From positions 1-6,704 of the forward strand of contig JBIPPH010000062.1 in the NCBI GenBank assembly GCA_044368575.1: a DNA stretch of 6,704 nucleotides, written 5' to 3'. The notes beneath the pieces are model-generated. The model was not told the origin of the DNA. It saw only the letters and a program-made list of their open reading frames with translations, and ran no database searches. Positions within the stretch are counted from its first letter, which is position 1; every line of letters starts with the position of its first letter. Shown here in pieces: positions 1-6,539 of this stretch. A program made the position numbers and the translations under genes. This DNA is from JABMMZ01 sp044368575. GTDB taxonomy: Bacteria; Bacteroidota; Bacteroidia; NS11-12g; UBA955.

Positions 1-1143
1 CGTGCCTTGCATTAAATCAGAACCCGTTTGTTTAGGTCTAGGCTCATCAAAATACATATGACTGACCGCTAGTGCAGCGCCCAATGCACCTCCGGCATCG
101 CCTGATGCAGGTTGAATGTAGACATCATCAAATACATTGTTTTGAATGAGTTTGCCATTGGCTACACAATTCAATGCCACACCACCAGCCAAACACAAAT
201 GTTTTGAGCCGGTAATGGCTTTTGCAGTAGCAGCCATTTTTAGAACAATTTCTTCCGTTACTGTTTGAATAGCTAATGCTAAATTACAATGTGCTTGTTC
301 TATCGTGTCTTCTTCTGTTTTTTTTCTAATACCAAACAATTTTTGCCATTGCTCATCATTCACCATTCGCAAACCAGAGGCATAGGTAAAATACTTTTGA
401 TTCAACCAAATAGAGCCGTCTTGTTTAATGTCTATCAATTCTTTTTTTATGGCAGCAATGAACTGTTTCGTTTGATCGGCATTGGCTTCACCATATGGCG
501 CTAATCCCATTAACTTATACTCACCTGAATTAACCGTAAAGCCCAAATAATAAGTGAATGCAGAATACAATAACCCAACTGAATGGGGGAATTGCATAGA
601 TTTTAAAATCTTAATTTGCTTGTTTTCGCCATAAGCAATTGATGCAGTAGTCCACTCTCCTACACCATCAATGGTTAGAATAGCGGATTCATTAAATGGC
701 GAAGCATAATAGGCGCTTGCAGCATGAGATAAATGGTGTTCAGGAAACAAAATAGGTACCTGCACCTTGTGATTATCATTAATACTTTTTAAAGCTGTTC
801 TGAGCTGTTTTTTTAAGAATAATTTCTCATTGAGCCATATCGGAATAGCCTTTAAAAATGATAATAGACCTTTAGGCGCAAAGGCATAATAAGTTTCTAA
901 TAAACGTTCAAATTTTAAGAATGGCTTATCATAGAATACCACAGCATCTAATTCATTCAAGCTTAATCCAGATGCTTCTAAACAATATTTAACCGCTTCG
1001 TATGGAAAGTCTGAAGTATGTTTAATTCTCGTAAAACGTTCTTCTTGTGCGGCGGCAATGATTTGACCACCCACAACAATAGCTGCCGCTGAATCGTGGT
1101 AATAAGCAGATATGCCCAGAATTTTTTTAGGCGTTGGAGTCAT
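1..1143 (-). CDS. O-carbamoyltransferase, NodU/CmcH/TobZ family (partial, C-terminus outside window)
   Basis: Only the first 381 codons are present; the frame is open to the window edge. Family enzymes use carbamoyl phosphate and ATP to carbamoylate a hydroxyl on a sugar or antibiotic. Seen in the sequence: ISAYYHDSAAA near residues 11-21, AQEERFTRIKH at 32-42, EHHLSHAASA at 135-144 (metal-site histidines in this family), TIDGVGEWTTAS at 157-168, SGEYKLMGLAPYG at 206-218, LAGGVALNCVANGK at 318-331 and QPASGDAGGALGAAL at 344-358. These cover the Kae1-like N-terminal domain. The YrdC-like domain, which makes the carbamoyl-adenylate intermediate in TobZ, must lie beyond position 1, so whether the gene is complete cannot be judged. 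The ATG at 1143 is chosen because it sits just before the conserved ILGISAYYHDSA block. The gene overlaps the preceding glycosyltransferase half by 17 bases, so it is probably translated from the same message. The likely target is a sugar hydroxyl of the locus's glycan (inference). Confidence 0.93.
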   Translation of the reverse strand, partial: MTPTPKKILGISAYYHDSAAAIVVGGQIIAAAQEERFTRIKHTSDFPYEAVKYCLEASGLSLNELDAVVFYDKPFLKFERLLETYYAFAPKGLLSFLKAIPIWLNEKLFLKKQLRTALKSINDNHKVQVPILFPEHHLSHAASAYYASPFNESAILTIDGVGEWTTASIAYGENKQIKILKSMQFPHSVGLLYSAFTYYLGFTVNSGEYKLMGLAPYGEANADQTKQFIAAIKKELIDIKQDGSIWLNQKYFTYASGLRMVNDEQWQKLFGIRKKTEEDTIEQAHCNLALAIQTVTEEIVLKMAATAKAITGSKHLCLAGGVALNCVANGKLIQNNVFDDVYIQPASGDAGGALGAALAVSHMYFDEPRPKQTGSDLMQGT

Positions 1144-1804
1144 TTAAAAGGTTGTTAAAAATAGAAGCCAATGATTTGGTTCGTTCAGAAAAAGAACAAG
1201 CAGTTATAACGGCTTCATTAGGTTTTAAAGCTGACAATAATTGTGGTTGTTTGATGACAGGAAATAAGCCCTTAGCAATTTCTTCCGCTTGATCTGGTTC
1301 AAAACAAAATCCTAAACCAGAGGCCACCACAAGGTCTTTGCAATCTGAGGCCTCACACAAAGCCAATATGGGCTTTCTGAGCTTTAAATAATCATAAAGT
1401 TTGCCTGGTATAAATAACGTTTTCTGACCTTTTTGAGTTGCCCTTTCAAGCGGCAAAAACAATAAATCAGCTTTTGATAATTTTTGCATTGAAGTGTTTT
1501 TGTCTGTAAATCCCTCAATGGTAAAATACTCTGAAACATTATGTGATTTAAACCATTCCAAATGTATAGCATCAATATTGCCCCATAGTTGAATTGATAA
1601 TTCATCAGGGCTTATACCAAACCTTTCTTTCAGAATGGCAACTGCTTTAATGAGATAAAAAGCAGAGCGCGTACTAGCATCTATGCTGTTGTTTTTATAG
1701 GTCCAAACAAGCGAAAGCAAGGCTTTAAGCCACCTGTTTTTTGGTGGTTCATAGGCCTCTAAAGTACCTGAATACGCAATAATTAAAGGGGTTCTAGTAG
1801 CCAT
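1127..1804 (-). CDS. C-terminal (donor-binding) domain of a split GT4-type glycosyltransferase
   Basis: This 225-residue protein is about half the length of a normal GT-B glycosyltransferase and corresponds to the second Rossmann domain. It begins almost directly at the first strand of that domain (PLIIAYSGTLE, residues 6-16). It continues through a second strand with LWGNID at 73-78, ADLLFLPLE at 112-120, the donor-site region FIPGKLYDYLKLRKPILAL at 131-149, and ASGLGFCFEP at 161-170. In many GT4 enzymes the residue at D138 is Glu (K-x-x-E-Y); here it is Asp. The upstream ORF is the matching N-terminal domain in another frame. The start ATG lies inside the last codons of that ORF, with an 11-base overlap. 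Alone it has no acceptor-binding domain, so it either pairs with the upstream product or is half of a broken gene. The fold assignment is secure; sugar specificity is unknown. Confidence 0.8.
   Translation of the reverse strand: MATRTPLIIAYSGTLEAYEPPKNRWLKALLSLVWTYKNNSIDASTRSAFYLIKAVAILKERFGISPDELSIQLWGNIDAIHLEWFKSHNVSEYFTIEGFTDKNTSMQKLSKADLLFLPLERATQKGQKTLFIPGKLYDYLKLRKPILALCEASDCKDLVVASGLGFCFEPDQAEEIAKGLFPVIKQPQLLSALKPNEAVITACSFSERTKSLASIFNNLLNDSNA
1794..1804 (-). other. Frame break / overlap inside the glycosyltransferase
   Basis: On the coding strand the bases read ATGGCTACTAG. The upstream ORF reads through GGC TAC TAG (Gly-Tyr-stop), and the downstream ORF starts at the ATG one base later in phase and reads ATG GCT ACT AGA. 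Rejoining the two domains needs a +1 (or -2) shift. Even then the usual linker of roughly 10-15 residues between NGY and the second-domain strand is missing. This fits a small deletion that changed frame, or a natural domain split with stop/start coupling. A sequencing indel of one base would not by itself restore a normal linker. Confidence 0.7.
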
Positions 1805-2453
1805 TGCCTATTACACTAATTCGTTGAGCATCTAGTATGCCGCGTTGTAAATAAAGTGCCTTCACAGCTTCCGTATTCACAATCAAATGGTCTGTTTTGG
1901 AAAGTATCCAAGTTTCAAATCGCCTTGAAATTAACCAATGCCAGTAGGTCGGAAAACGCCAAGAATACGCATCTGTGTATGGGTCTCTGAGGTCTGCTAC
2001 CCATTTAATGCCCATTGATCGCTTCAATAAATAACCCAATATCAAAGCAGAAAAAGGCCCCGATGTTGTATAGACCAAAGGGATTTTATGTTCTGATACT
2101 ATTTGTTTGGCTGTTTTAAGCGTTTTAAACGGCCATAGAGCCATTTTCTCCCAAAAAATAGGGTAGAGTATGGCCCAAAAGATTCTATACACTCTGAGGC
2201 GGTTTAAAAGTTTTATCCATTTGCTTGGTTGCGCATATGGGGTGCGAACAATCTGAACCGATTCCGGAAAACCTTCGAGTAAAGTACTGTCTGTAGGGTA
2301 GTGCGCCGCTCTGATGCCTGGCATATCTATTGTCAAAACTATGGGCTGGTAATTACAGTCAACTAAATGTTTTGAAAACTGTAAACTTCTGTGCACCCCT
2401 GGTCCAGCCATTGGTGGAAATTGATACGCTATAAATAAGACTGGAGTACTCAA
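1794..2453 (-). CDS. N-terminal (acceptor-binding) domain of a split GT4-type glycosyltransferase
   Basis: The 219-residue protein shows only the first Rossmann domain of a GT-B enzyme. Visible are the N-terminal strand and glycine loop VLFIAYQFPPMAGPGVHR (5-22), the hydrophobic/basic stretch around residues 79-108 typical of membrane-associated acceptor domains, VYTTSGPFSA (127-136), VADLRDPYT (152-160), and VNTEAVK followed by ISVIGNGY at the very end (192-219). In complete relatives NGY/NGF is followed by an acidic linker and then the second domain; here a TAG stop follows immediately. The start is TTG at 2453, forming a TTGA overlap with the deacetylase stop. In-frame upstream codons run into a TAA with no ATG between, and the next Met (residue 15) would remove the conserved strand, so TTG is the only reasonable start. 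Probable role: transfer of a sugar onto a membrane-bound glycan, together with the 1127-1804 product. Confidence 0.78.
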   Translation of the reverse strand: MSTPVLFIAYQFPPMAGPGVHRSLQFSKHLVDCNYQPIVLTIDMPGIRAAHYPTDSTLLEGFPESVQIVRTPYAQPSKWIKLLNRLRVYRIFWAILYPIFWEKMALWPFKTLKTAKQIVSEHKIPLVYTTSGPFSALILGYLLKRSMGIKWVADLRDPYTDAYSWRFPTYWHWLISRRFETWILSKTDHLIVNTEAVKALYLQRGILDAQRISVIGNGY

Positions 2454-3457
2454 TTTAAATCTGTAAAACCTATCACTTTATAAGACTTTTTACTTAGCCA
2501 CTGACAATAACGATTCATTACAAGTTGAGCTGCTGTATCCATGCTTTTAGGATGAGCAATCAAACACATTAAGTACCTTTTCTGAAAGAAAAACTGTTGA
2601 GTATAATATTTCATCATGTTTGAGTCAGCACCTGATGATAAATCAAACGTAATACTATTTGGAAAGTGAGTAGAAACGATTTGTAAATCCATTGGCTTTC
2701 CAGCATTTCTATTAGGTTTTTTCTTTGTTTCAATAGCTTTTAAAAATCTGTATTTAAAACTATTCCATGCCCTAAAGAATAGTTTTCCATTTAAATGATT
2801 AAGCATCATTAATGGTATTTCAATCAGACCCGATGGTTGATTAGCTACCTTTAAAAAAGATTCATCGATATACCATTGGTCTTTGATTGGTGCAGCTTGA
2901 TGATCAATGTTTAAGAATTTGGACTTAATGATTAAGTTTGGAAAAACACTTGAATCATATTTAAATTGATGCTGTTTTAATACATCAATAAAGGCTTGTT
3001 CAGCCCCTTGAACAGATAAACCACCAGCCCTGAAAGCAATTGGTTTATAGGCACAAATTTGTTCAAAGATTTTAAGGCCTTTTTCAAATGCCTCATTGGC
3101 CTTCTGATCACCATATCTGTTAACTAAATCTGAGTAGGAATATTCTGATTTATCAAATTGCCATTCTTGTTGATCATGATCAAAAACCGCATTCACCCAA
3201 TGGGGATGAAAATGGTATTGCACTTCATGACCCTCTGCTTGCATTTGTTTAATCTGTTTACAAATGGCATCGTATGGAGCTTTCAAAATAACATTTTGAA
3301 GTTGAATTAAGTAGTAGCTGTCAATGAAAAACACACATTTAACCCTATGCATTTTGGCAATAGATAAAATGTTATTGGTATTGTCAATTAATGATTGGTA
3401 GTCGTTTTTACCATCAAAATAAATCTCATAATCAAAACTTAAAATGACTTTATGCAT
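2450..3457 (-). CDS. Polysaccharide deacetylase-like protein, NodB/CE4 fold
   Basis: The 335-residue product likely removes an acetyl group, usually N-acetyl, from a sugar. Residues numbered from the chosen start: ILSFDYEIYF at 5-14 carries the first motif; HEVQYHFHPHW at 77-87 has the H82-x3-H86 metal pair; AFRAGG at 141-146 is the conserved Arg-Gly motif; YDSSVFPN lies at 167-174; LIAHPKS at 299-305 supplies the late histidine. The first motif is D-x-E (D9, E11) rather than the classic D-D, as in CE4 relatives that place a ligand two residues after the base. No signal peptide is visible, which suggests a cytoplasmic substrate such as a lipid-linked sugar or intermediate. An ATG 24 bases upstream (3481) is in frame, but 3457 begins directly at the conserved strand and gives a tight 8-base overlap (ATGCATAA) with the methyltransferase stop. 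It overlaps the next gene by 4 bases (TTGA). Confidence 0.83.
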   Translation of the reverse strand: MHKVILSFDYEIYFDGKNDYQSLIDNTNNILSIAKMHRVKCVFFIDSYYLIQLQNVILKAPYDAICKQIKQMQAEGHEVQYHFHPHWVNAVFDHDQQEWQFDKSEYSYSDLVNRYGDQKANEAFEKGLKIFEQICAYKPIAFRAGGLSVQGAEQAFIDVLKQHQFKYDSSVFPNLIIKSKFLNIDHQAAPIKDQWYIDESFLKVANQPSGLIEIPLMMLNHLNGKLFFRAWNSFKYRFLKAIETKKKPNRNAGKPMDLQIVSTHFPNSITFDLSSGADSNMMKYYTQQFFFQKRYLMCLIAHPKSMDTAAQLVMNRYCQWLSKKSYKVIGFTDLN

Positions 3458-4100
3458 CTGCTTTAAAAATGATCCATTCATACTGGTTAGGGAGAAAAAA
3501 TAATAAGTGATCTAAGCAATACATCAATCTATTTTGAATAGCTATTGGCAATCTAACAGCTTCGAATAGTCGTTGAAAAAAGTGATTGGGTAATTTAACC
3601 ATTTCGGATGTATAACAAGTACTAAAGCCTTGTTCTGACATAACTGCCTTTAATTGCTCTTTGCTCATTACAGAAGGATTTGTAAAACCAGGATTTTTTT
3701 TCATGAAATACTTGTAGTTGAAACGCTCAATCAAGGGCAAAACAAATACGATGGTCTTGAAAGATTTACTGTGCTGCTGTAATATAGTTGTGGCATGATC
3801 TAAACAATAAAGTGAATTGATCATTAACCAGACATCAGATTGGGGTATTGATACTGTATGCAAATCAGCCACCTGAGGTTTTAAATTTTGCGCTTTAACG
3901 TATGGCGAATCCAATAAACTTGTTCGTATATCTAATAACAACACATTTGAATCTTTGAAAGTTTGAGCCATAAGATAGCCCATCAATCCATTGCCACAAG
4001 GGGCATCAACCATATTGGTATTAGCAACATGGTTTTGCTTTAACCAAGCAATGATATTTTTTGCCCAGATGCTTTGAGGGTATTTAAAACGACTTAACAT
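3450..4100 (-). CDS. Class I SAM-dependent methyltransferase
   Basis: The product is about 216 residues, with a Rossmann-type methyltransferase core near the N-terminus. Motif I, VDAPCGNG (31-38), is the SAM-binding glycine loop. VLLLDIR (53-59) ends strand 2 with the acidic residue (D57) expected to hold the SAM ribose. SDVWLMINSLYCLDH (88-102) is the strand 4 region. The C-terminal half (from about 120) is rich in aromatic and basic residues and probably forms the substrate lid; I do not recognise a specific subfamily. The start is set at the ATG at 4100. A TTG at 4121 is in frame but would add seven residues (QTLFYL type) and deepen the overlap with the upstream gene from 17 to 38 bases. 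Position between the transferase and the deacetylase suggests O- or N-methylation of the same glycan; the acceptor atom cannot be told from sequence. Confidence 0.8.
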   Translation of the reverse strand: MLSRFKYPQSIWAKNIIAWLKQNHVANTNMVDAPCGNGLMGYLMAQTFKDSNVLLLDIRTSLLDSPYVKAQNLKPQVADLHTVSIPQSDVWLMINSLYCLDHATTILQQHSKSFKTIVFVLPLIERFNYKYFMKKNPGFTNPSVMSKEQLKAVMSEQGFSTCYTSEMVKLPNHFFQRLFEAVRLPIAIQNRLMYCLDHLLFFLPNQYEWIIFKADA

Positions 4101-5628
4101 GAGATAAAATAAAGTCTGCAATACGCTTAGCTACACTTGTAGAAGCTTGCATTGCAGACTTTTCTTGAGGGGTTTCTGCAAGTACTTTGTCGAGTTCATC
4201 AGTAGAACTTATCGTTTGAATATAAGGGTCTGAACCATGCTGAATGAATGGCGTTTTTCTGAGTTCAAAATTATAAGCTTTGGTATTTAACCATGCAGAT
4301 TCATAAGCCACAGTTGAACCAAAAACAATTATAAATTCTGAGGCATAAATTTGGTCATAAAGCGCTTGTTTATCATTACTAAACTGATCGGGCACAAGGT
4401 ATATACGTTCTGAAGTTAAGTGCGGCAAATTTGATACAGTCTCTAATGGATGGCGCTTGTACATGAATACAACATCTGGTCTAGAAGCAATGACTTGATG
4501 CATCCATTTAATAATTGTTATTTTTTCAAGTCTGTCGCCTTTAACGGAAAATACTGATACTACCCTTTTGCCTTTATGTTGCTCTAAAAAGGCATTATGC
4601 GTATTTTGATTCGTATAATGGGCTATTAAATCTTGCGATAAATGACCAACTTCAATTAACTTATCTAAAGGTATTTGGCAAATTGTGTGCAACATAGATT
4701 TCAAAGACTGATTCCAAACAAACCAATAATCAAAATTGACATCCGCGTCGTGCGCTTCGCCAGCTTTTAAACCATTCATGGTATTGCACAAAATAACATC
4801 ATTGCCTAAAATCGGTTTCAATAGATTTCTTAAGGGTAAATTTTCAGCCACATTCATCAGAAGTACGCTGACCGAGGATGATTTGATATAGTTGATGCGC
4901 TCTATAGCGTTAGCGGTATTAAACCATTTGGATTGAAGGAAATTATATGCAGATAATTCCTCAGTATTCCATTTGAAATAAGTGAAGCATTTGAAAGGTA
5001 TACTTGATTGGATATTGGCTATATTGACAGTGGCTATAGCACCCAATGAATTAAGATTAATATTGCCATAGTGAAAGACTAAAATGTCTTGTTCTGGTAA
5101 ATGTTCAAGTATGGATCGATACTGCAATAGTTCAAACTCATTGTTTATCAGTACCCCTATTTTTCGATTGATAATTGGTGGAACTGTGGTTTTATCTACT
5201 ATTGATTTGTACCAACTAATGAATTGTAGTTTAAACCATTTAAGGGTTTGTTTGATTCTGTTTTTAGAAAAATAACTGACTTGAACTATCCATTCATGGC
5301 TGTTTTTATATGGTTCTGCTGCTGCAAAAATAGACCCTATAGCTTGGTTGCCCCAGTACCATTTTTTAAGTACCATGGGCGAAATATCAATCCCTTTAAT
5401 TAGCCACTCGTTTGCTGACTTAGCTTTCATGTTATTCCACAATTGACGATTGTGCTCATAGGCCTTCCAGCTGCCTTCAACTCTATAATCATCTGCCAAT
5501 ATGATTGTTATTTGACTTTGGTCAGCAGGTAGTTTTGATTCAAAACAAATCACCACATCAACACCTTGCTTGAGTGCATTTTGATAGTTTGATTCAGTAA
5601 GTGTATAAATTAAAAGTGCTTTTTTCAA
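4084..5628 (-). CDS. GT-B-like glycosyl/glycerophospho-type transferase with HP motif, surface polysaccharide synthesis
   Basis: This 514-residue protein has no signal peptide or clear membrane helix. An N-terminal region (about 1-145) has a Rossmann-like start (KKALLIYTL) and a tryptophan-rich segment near 76-92 (WLIKGIDISP). The second part, from about 155 (RKIGVLINNEFE), looks like a GT-B pair. Strong landmarks are TMNGLKAGEAHDADVNFDYW (283-302), IEVGHLSQD (325-333), VVSVFSVKGDR (356-366), VVFMYKRHPLE (386-396) and IIVFGSTVAYESAW (433-446). A KxHP/RxHP motif followed by a Ser/Thr-rich loop is typical of transferases using CMP- or CDP-linked donors: bacterial sialyl/polysialyltransferases, Kdo transferases of the Kps type, and CDP-glycerol glycerophosphotransferases. 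With a cytidylyltransferase two genes upstream, a CMP-sugar donor is a fair inference, not shown. The start is TTG in a TTGA overlap with the dehydrogenase stop; the first internal Met is residue 68, too late for the conserved strand. Confidence 0.66.
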   Translation of the reverse strand: MKKALLIYTLTESNYQNALKQGVDVVICFESKLPADQSQITIILADDYRVEGSWKAYEHNRQLWNNMKAKSANEWLIKGIDISPMVLKKWYWGNQAIGSIFAAAEPYKNSHEWIVQVSYFSKNRIKQTLKWFKLQFISWYKSIVDKTTVPPIINRKIGVLINNEFELLQYRSILEHLPEQDILVFHYGNINLNSLGAIATVNIANIQSSIPFKCFTYFKWNTEELSAYNFLQSKWFNTANAIERINYIKSSSVSVLLMNVAENLPLRNLLKPILGNDVILCNTMNGLKAGEAHDADVNFDYWFVWNQSLKSMLHTICQIPLDKLIEVGHLSQDLIAHYTNQNTHNAFLEQHKGKRVVSVFSVKGDRLEKITIIKWMHQVIASRPDVVFMYKRHPLETVSNLPHLTSERIYLVPDQFSNDKQALYDQIYASEFIIVFGSTVAYESAWLNTKAYNFELRKTPFIQHGSDPYIQTISSTDELDKVLAETPQEKSAMQASTSVAKRIADFILSHVKSF

Positions 5629-6539
5629 ATCAACTGAGTCAATTTTTGGGCTATATACAATTCCGTCTTCGGCATTGATTGATGCGTTGCACCGGCAATA
5701 TGTGGCGTTACAATAAGATTGCTGTTGTGGATGTTATCAAGCAATGCTTGTAAATGTTGTCTATTGCCTTGTTCGTTTTGGATAACATCTATGGCCAAAC
5801 CTTTAAAATGATGTTTTGATGCTAATTGAACCATATAGGATTCGTCATATAGTTCTGCTCTTGCAGTATTTACAAAGTATTTATTTTGCATTGCATCAAG
5901 GTGCTCATGGCTTAAAATACTGCCCGTTGCTAAATCGTAACTGCTGCACAAAACTATAATCTGAGACTCATCTATCAAGTCTTGAATACTATCAGATTGA
6001 GGATAAATGTTATGCTTTACATTGGGGTCGTAAAACCTTACAAAAGCGCCCATCTGTTGTAAATAATCTGCAAGAATAGCACCAACTCTTCCCAAGCCAA
6101 TAATGCCAATTGTATTCCCGTAAATTTCATCGCCTTTATAGGCATCCCTGTTCCAGTCTTCTGCCTTATGAATAAATGCGTGGGCATAATTTCTAAGCAA
6201 AGCTAGTATCAAACCTAATGTGTGTTCTGGTGTGGCGCGTATGGTGTTTAAAAAGCTTGTTTCACCCTTTAAAGATATGACTTGAATCTCGTTTGATTCG
6301 CAATAATTCAAATCAATGTGGTTTAAACCTGTAGTTGGCGAACACAAATATTTTAAAGCTTTTGCTTTTGATAAAACTGCGTTATTCCATTCTATAGACA
6401 ATCGAATAAATAGACAGTCTTTATCAGCAATAAATTGGTCTAAATCTTTGCCATCCCATAATTGCACTTCTGCGAATTTTGATAATTCACTGAGCGCAAT
6501 TGCTGAAAAGTCTTTGGGTTCAATGATACCGATTTTCAT
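5625..6539 (-). CDS. D-isomer-specific 2-hydroxyacid dehydrogenase (NAD-dependent)
   Basis: The product is 304 residues, the normal size for a single-module member of the D-lactate/phosphoglycerate/glycerate dehydrogenase family. It would reversibly reduce a 2-keto acid to a D-2-hydroxy acid with NAD(H) in the cytoplasm. The catalytic-domain signature PTTGLNHID lies at 68-76 and RATPEHTLGLILALLR at 101-116. The nucleotide-binding loop is GIIGLGRVG (145-153), with Asp171 (FYDP) at the end of the second strand favouring NAD over NADP. The catalytic set is complete: R227 in VNTARAEL, E256 in DVIQNEQG and H280 in VTPHIAGATH. The usual Arg-Gly is Arg-Ala here. The C-terminal regulatory (ACT) domain of SerA is absent. 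The ATG overlaps the cytidylyltransferase stop by 4 bases (ATGA) and the stop overlaps the next gene by 4 bases. Its position suggests a role in making a sugar acid or hydroxyacid substituent rather than serine synthesis; the substrate is unknown. Confidence 0.88.
   Translation of the reverse strand: MKIGIIEPKDFSAIALSELSKFAEVQLWDGKDLDQFIADKDCLFIRLSIEWNNAVLSKAKALKYLCSPTTGLNHIDLNYCESNEIQVISLKGETSFLNTIRATPEHTLGLILALLRNYAHAFIHKAEDWNRDAYKGDEIYGNTIGIIGLGRVGAILADYLQQMGAFVRFYDPNVKHNIYPQSDSIQDLIDESQIIVLCSSYDLATGSILSHEHLDAMQNKYFVNTARAELYDESYMVQLASKHHFKGLAIDVIQNEQGNRQHLQALLDNIHNSNLIVTPHIAGATHQSMPKTELYIAQKLTQLI

Noticed and set aside
289..504. Plus-strand ORF of 71 codons
   Set aside because: It lies fully inside the carbamoyltransferase on the opposite strand, has low-complexity Phe-rich composition and no recognisable motif.
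1384..1605. Minus-strand ORF of 73 codons in a second frame
   Set aside because: Nested in the GT C-terminal domain gene, whose frame carries the conserved motifs; this is an out-of-frame shadow.
3458..3481. Longer start for the deacetylase (ATG at 3481)
   Set aside because: It would add eight residues before the conserved first strand and lengthen the overlap from 8 to 32 bases; possible but less likely.
4101..4121. Longer start for the methyltransferase (TTG at 4121)
   Set aside because: A nearby ATG at 4100 gives a normal start with less overlap; the extra residues have no role in the fold.
5084..5275. Plus-strand ORF of 63 codons
   Set aside because: Antisense to the HP-motif transferase, with no family features.
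5625..6539. SerA phosphoglycerate dehydrogenase of serine synthesis
   Set aside because: The protein lacks a C-terminal ACT domain and sits in a polysaccharide operon beside a cytidylyltransferase, so a housekeeping serine role is not supported.
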